Shown piece by piece: positions 59,445 through 64,000 of a stretch of 64,000 nt of DNA. This DNA comes from Gonapodya prolifera JEL478 (lineage: Eukaryota > Monoblepharomycota > Monoblepharidomycetes > Monoblepharidales > Gonapodyaceae): positions 283,483-347,482 of the forward strand of contig KQ965736.1 in NCBI GenBank assembly GCA_001574975.1. Reading direction: 5' to 3'. Below the pieces are notes generated by a model. That model searched no databases, was not told where the DNA came from, and saw only the letters and a program-made list of their open reading frames with translations. Position 1 is the first letter of the stretch; every line of letters starts with the position of its first letter. Both the position numbers and the translations under genes were made by a program.

Positions 59445-62400
59445 TTGAACCTGGAGCGGCTTTCCGAATGGCCAAGCAGCGGCAATAGCCGGGACTGCGG
59501 CGACGTGACCCTCTCAATCGCTCCCACGATGGGAGACCCCGATGCATCCACAGCCTTCCTAACCGAATCTCTCCGGGGCGGCGATGATTGTGACTGGTGG
59601 ATCTCGTCCGAGAGCGTGGAGGTCGACTTCTCGAAAGAGCCCCTTGGACGAGGGGGACAGGGCACGGTCTGGTTAGGCATTTTTGGAAAGTTACAAAAGT
59701 CGCGGTTAAGACGTGGGATGCGCTGGCGGATGTGGGCAGTGGATCGAAGGAGGTGAGCTATTGGGGAGCAAGGGCGGGACGCGAGGAGCGATCCGCGTGT
59801 TTAACTCGAGCTTCTGTCATTCTGACCCTATTTTCTCGCCTTTTTTCGGGATACTGTGCCGGTCTCGTTCCGTACTGCCGGATCGTTTGTGCCATACTAG
59901 AAAGTCGAAAAGGCGCTCCTGGACTTCAAAAACGAACTCAATGCGTGGTGGCGTGTCAAAGAGCATCCGAATGGTTTGTTTGGTTTCTTGTTTTCGGTCG
60001 GGTAGAACTTCGACGTTGTACCAACCTTGTTTACGTGCCCCGAATTATGACGCCGTATCACTCATACAACATCACCTGCAACCAACGGTCCACAGTCATT
60101 AGCCTTTTTGGTGCGGGCATCATTAATCTGCCCTCAACATCAGGAAAATCGCGTCCTGTGCCGTTCCTTGTTGCACAGCTTGCGGAACATGGCGATGCAC
60201 ACGGTACCTCGAGCAAGCGAGAAAGCGTGGGGAGGAGGTAGACAGGATTAAGGTGGTTGGGTGTGAGAGAGCGGAAGGAAACAGCACGCATGGGGTTAGT
60301 CGAAACATAATGTGCGCCATTACTCATCAGAGATTGGAGTTGCGATGAAATTCTCCAGGAATCCACCAATTAACCTGTTTGACCCCTTTTCTCTCCACTA
60401 CAAAAAGCTCTACGACATTGCGAAAGGTCTACAGCACCTTCACTCTCTCGACTTAGTCCACGCAGACGTTAAACTATTCGTGGGTGTCTTGCCCTAGATG
60501 TTTCGGATCTGGAAACTGCGAAACCGCGTGTTCACTAACCTCTCCACTGCTCTTGGGCATCTTTTCGCACATATGAAAACTAATTAGAGCGTGTTGGTGG
60601 ACGAAAAAGGCGACGGTCTAGTCTCGGACTTTGGATCAGCGAAGCTCGACGCTTTTGATGCGACCACAGGGGAACGATTTGGCACGTGGATTTTTATGCC
60701 GCAAGAAAGGTATGTTAGGGATCAGATGATGGATATCTCATGTAGATGTGGTCACTCAAATATTTTTTCCCCGACTTAAATTCTCGAGATTCTCTGACTC
60801 GGCCCTGCCTGCAAATGGCGAACGATGGTGTGCGACCAGATGTGGGCGCAATCGCTGATATGCAGCTGACGTTTAATGAGGTTGTAAAGGTTATGACTGC
60901 TTTGGTGTAAGTTTCAATTGTTCCACGAGGTAGCTCTAATGAGACCACAGGTCCTTCTTCTTTTGTTAGGGGAAGAGAAGATCAAGCAAAGGAAGAGAAA
61001 ATGCCAACGCAACATGCTGGAGCAAGTGTTGAGGGAGATGAGCCCACAGCAAAGTGCCAGGTTTATTTTCAAGACATGATTGACAAAGTACCTGTCGCTG
61101 TTGCAGACAATGATGATTTGTTGAGTTTGTGTGGATGGGATGTTCTAGTAGCCATCCCTTTCAAGTCCCAAGATTTGAAGCTACAAGTTGGAGACAGTGG
61201 TAAGTGTAAACTGCTCAAATGGTAACTGCAACTAATCATGTGATTTACGTGGAAGTAAAAATCCAATATGTCTCTCCCATGGACGAAACGTGTTTTGTGA
61301 TAACAAGCACAAACTTAACTGGCATCATTTCTCATTTTACTTCCATTTTGGACTTGTCGCATGCACTATCAATAATAAAGTACAGTCAAGGCAAAGTTAC
61401 TGGTCTTGATGTCACTGGTAAGAGCATACATTGATTTTTAAAGAGATTTGTTATTCACAAAAAATATTGCTTCAGGAAATAGACTTTTGAAAAGCCAATT
61501 GAGTTTGCTAACATCATCAATAAAATACAACAGGAAAGGAAGAACCTTGTTGATACCAGGTATGACTTTTCTCAAGATAACTACAATGTTGAAATTAGTG
61601 TGGCTTATAGATACATTTGTCTGCAGACCTGAGTTTAAATAAAGGGGACCTCATTACTCTTGTGGCTTGCCTTAAATATTTACAACACCTTGACTTGAGT
61701 GGAAATAAATTGACCATGCAGTATCAGCTCAGCTTGTTCAGGTTTTAGAGGAAAAGGAGGCCCTCCTTGGAGTATCTCTAAGTGGTAAAGGATTATTTTC
61801 GGCCTTCTCTGCACTTCTTTTTCAATTCAATACAAACAGACAATGCCATTAGCTCTACTGGAATATCTGTTCTTGCTCCATCCCTTGGCATAAATCTAGA
61901 ACATCTCGGCTGGCTGGTGTGCTCTGGGTTTTTTAAGAAGACTAACAAAAGCCTTTATAATTTTCCTTCAATTTGCAAGGAAATAATCTTACTGATGATG
62001 GTGCCTCATCACTTGCTGAGGCGCTCAGTTTCAGTTCTCAGTTGAAAGCTTTTAACATTTCAAACAATGCTATCCATGATGATGGAATTTCAAAGTTAGC
62101 CTATGTATTACAAAGCAAAAGTTTTTTGAGTCTCCTGGACATATCTTGTGAGTTTTTACTTTGCAACATTGATGTTGGTTAAAGCAGGGCCCAGGGTAGA
62201 ATGAGAATGTCTCATCATCACTTTATCCTTAGACAATCCATTTGGAGAAACAGGTGGGAAACAGTTTGCAAAAGCCTTAACCAAGAAAAAGTTTTTAAAG
62301 ACTTTAAATATTCATGGCAAGTTTTTTTTTCTGTGCATAAAGCAAGAGTGGCTTGCTCTAATAGAGTCAAATTAACAGCATGCAAGATTGGGAAAACAGC

Positions 62401-63820
62401 ATTTAAAATTCTAGCTTCCATACTTACCAAAAAAACGTTAATGGAACTTTGCATCTTGGTGAAACTCAATGTTCTCCTATGCAGCAATTGTAATGGCACC
62501 TGCAATAGCTTCCATGCCACTATTACAGTACCTGGATCCATCAGGTATGTCAAATAAATAAAAAATCTGACAACTGAAAATAATATTTCTCATTGTCTCA
62601 TAAAGGAAACTCTATTAGTGTTGATGGAGCAAAAGCCATTGCTGAGGGACTAGTCGTTCTTACTAATTTGAAAGTGCTATTGCTTGCAAGTATGTTACTG
62701 AGATTGGCAATATCTCAATATGTTTACTTCCAACTTTTCCAATGTCAATGCATTAATGACTTTATTTAGACAATTATCTTGGAGATGATGGAACTTTGTT
62801 TGCTTTACAGAGCCTCACAGACCATAAAAGCATTGTTCAGCTAAATTTATCCAACACTGTCATTAGAAAAAATGACATTAAAGTGCGTGCCATTGCCCAG
62901 CATCTTGCAATGCATACACAAATGGAAGAATTAGATCTATCAGGTAGGTGCACCTAACTGGTGCATTCTTTTTCTGGCACATTCTTTTTTTTTTAAGACA
63001 ACAAAATTGTCTCTCAAGGAGCAAAGCACTTTGCAGATGCCATTAAATGCATGTCCTCCCTGGTATCCCTGAATTTATTCTGTGAGTAACAACAATTTCA
63101 AAAAGAAAGCCCTGCAGGTGTCCTTCCTTATCATCATATTTGCTCTTTAAAATAGGGAACTGGTCTTTTGGAGAGAAAGGTGCCCAAGAATTTGCAAAAA
63201 GTTTGGAAACCCTTGTGGGCTTAACAAGTTTAAATATGGAAGGTTTGTTTTATGTTTTCTATTTTCACATTCAAGTCTTCAGCATTCAAAAAGGTGTTAT
63301 TCCAATTGTTCAAGCCCTTGCAAAGAACAAAAGCATCAAACTTATGAAGTTGGACAGTTCCTTGCTTACTTCAGAAAATATTTCAGACATGTCAGCAAAA
63401 ATGGAACCACTTCTCTCTCCATAACATGCATTTTTCATGTAAGACTTTTTCTTCTTATTTTGGAAAACTATCAGATATTTAAGAAAGTTACAGTGAGAGA
63501 CGCTGAGCCAATAGTTGGAGATTCCTTTGGGCTTATGCTTTCAAAGCAAATCAATCTAAAAACTCTTTATTTAAGTGGATTCACATTCATGGGTGAAGGT
63601 GCATCCATGTTTGGCAAATCATTAGTGAACTTTAGTTCTTTGAAAACTTTGCATTTGGCCAGTGATTCTCTTGCAATGTTTTTGTTCTCATTGTGGTAAC
63701 TGTTTAAATGTACTGAACCCTTACTGGTCCATTTAACCATGGTACTGATTTTGTCTCATTTGGAGACTCTCTTGGAACTATGAAATCACTTGAAAGCCTT
63801 GAACTGTCATTTATGGGTGT
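59445..63820 (+). CDS. Protein kinase - leucine-rich-repeat protein (3' end uncertain)
   Basis: A kinase domain with G-loop EPLGRGGQGTVWLG, VAVKTWDALAD (Lys), FKNELNAWWRVKEHPN, FLVAQLAEHGDAH, LYDIAKGLQHLHSLDLVHAD (HADVK replaces HRDLK; Asp kept), VSDFGSAK (DFG) and FGTWIFMPQERY. After GVRPDVGAIADMQLTFNEVV and MTAL the donor GTAAGT splices in phase to an AT-rich exon (GREDQAKEEKMPTQHAG). Then come LRR exons: 61980-62147, 62233-62316, 62606-62689, 62770-62943, 62998-63081 and 63156-63242. They are 84, 87, 168 or 174 nt with phase-1 borders and encode ribonuclease-inhibitor-type 28-29-residue LRRs (NNLTDDGASSLAEALSFSSQ). One frame break at about 59,685, in a T run, interrupts the kinase. An exon ending at 63424 has a stop, yet LRR-like sequence continues to about 63,820. 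Likely a cytosolic sensor-type kinase. Confidence 0.6.
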
Positions 63821-63946
63821 GTTATCTGTAAGGCCCTGGACGAGTGGGTAACTCGTCACTTTATTGTCAACTTGTACTCGCCTAGTGTATTGTGATACTG
63901 TACTCGTCACTTGTCTAAAAAGTTCGATGCAAACTCGCGACTCGCN

Positions 63947-63966
63947 AGTATACTCGCGAGTATACT
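63947..63966. repeat. 20-bp perfect palindrome near right edge
   Basis: AGTATACTCGCGAGTATACT is its own reverse complement and follows an unresolved base at 63946. The preceding 130 bp repeat ACTCG/ACTCGTCAC words several times, suggesting a simple repeat or mobile-element end rather than coding sequence. Confidence 0.8.
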
Positions 63967-64000
63967 TGCCAATATATGTTCAAAAAAAAACTTCATTCAA

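Noticed and set aside
1-64000. tRNA or rRNA genes
   Set aside because: No cloverleaf-like T-arm/anticodon pairing or rRNA-like block was noticed on reading. A dedicated covariance-model scan was not possible.

Overview
The window is eukaryotic nuclear DNA from a zoospore-forming (flagellated) early-diverging fungus, probably a chytrid or monoblepharid relative. Genes are closely packed on both strands and cut by many short introns with standard donors and AG acceptors. A chitin synthase, a Swp1-type ribophorin and a mitoferrin point to a fungus. A multi-module AK9-type adenylate kinase and a CFAP97D-like protein point to a cilium. The species cannot be named from the sequence alone.

Left part (1-18,000): a disordered protein with three EPxWKR(D/E)L motifs runs off the left edge. 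It is followed by a metallo-beta-lactamase-fold hydrolase, the autophagy scramblase ATG9 (five exons, with a 77-nt pure C tract in one intron), a damaged cytochrome P450, a large protein joining a Cys cluster, TPRs and a putative nucleotidyltransferase-like domain, and a decayed FkbM-type methyltransferase.

Middle (18,000-47,000): chitin synthase, mitoferrin, a PHO13-type HAD phosphatase, an 899-residue coiled-coil protein of unknown function, a CFAP97D-like ciliary protein, mitochondrial IF-2 (with a 3 x 69-bp in-frame repeat), a PICOT/GLRX3-type glutaredoxin with two CGFS domains, Swp1/ribophorin II with an unusual N-terminal insert, a secreted M13 peptidase and the AK9-like protein. Several pairs are divergent over about 100-200 bp (ATG9/P450, PHO13/coiled-coil, IF-2/GLRX3, cornichon/ZFPL1).

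Right part (47,000-64,000): a coiled-coil fragment with an in-frame stop, a four-TM protein, an unresolved membrane-type gene, two ankyrin genes, the ER cargo receptor cornichon/Erv14, and the Golgi RING-type protein ZFPL1 with a repeat-filled intron. Last is a protein kinase whose reading frame splices into a run of AT-rich leucine-rich-repeat exons. These LRR exons are mostly 84 nt (one 28-residue repeat) or about twice that, nearly all flanked by phase-1 introns, as in the ribonuclease-inhibitor/NLR gene design. This kinase-LRR receptor-like gene is the most unusual object here.

Functional themes are secretory pathway (cornichon, ZFPL1, Swp1), autophagy, cell wall, mitochondrial translation and Fe-S/iron handling (IF-2, mitoferrin, GLRX3) and cilium. 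They are interspersed rather than forming one metabolic cluster. Exon models for ATG9, GLRX3, cornichon, ZFPL1, the coiled-coil gene and the tetraspan gene were checked for phase by hand. Others are outlines.
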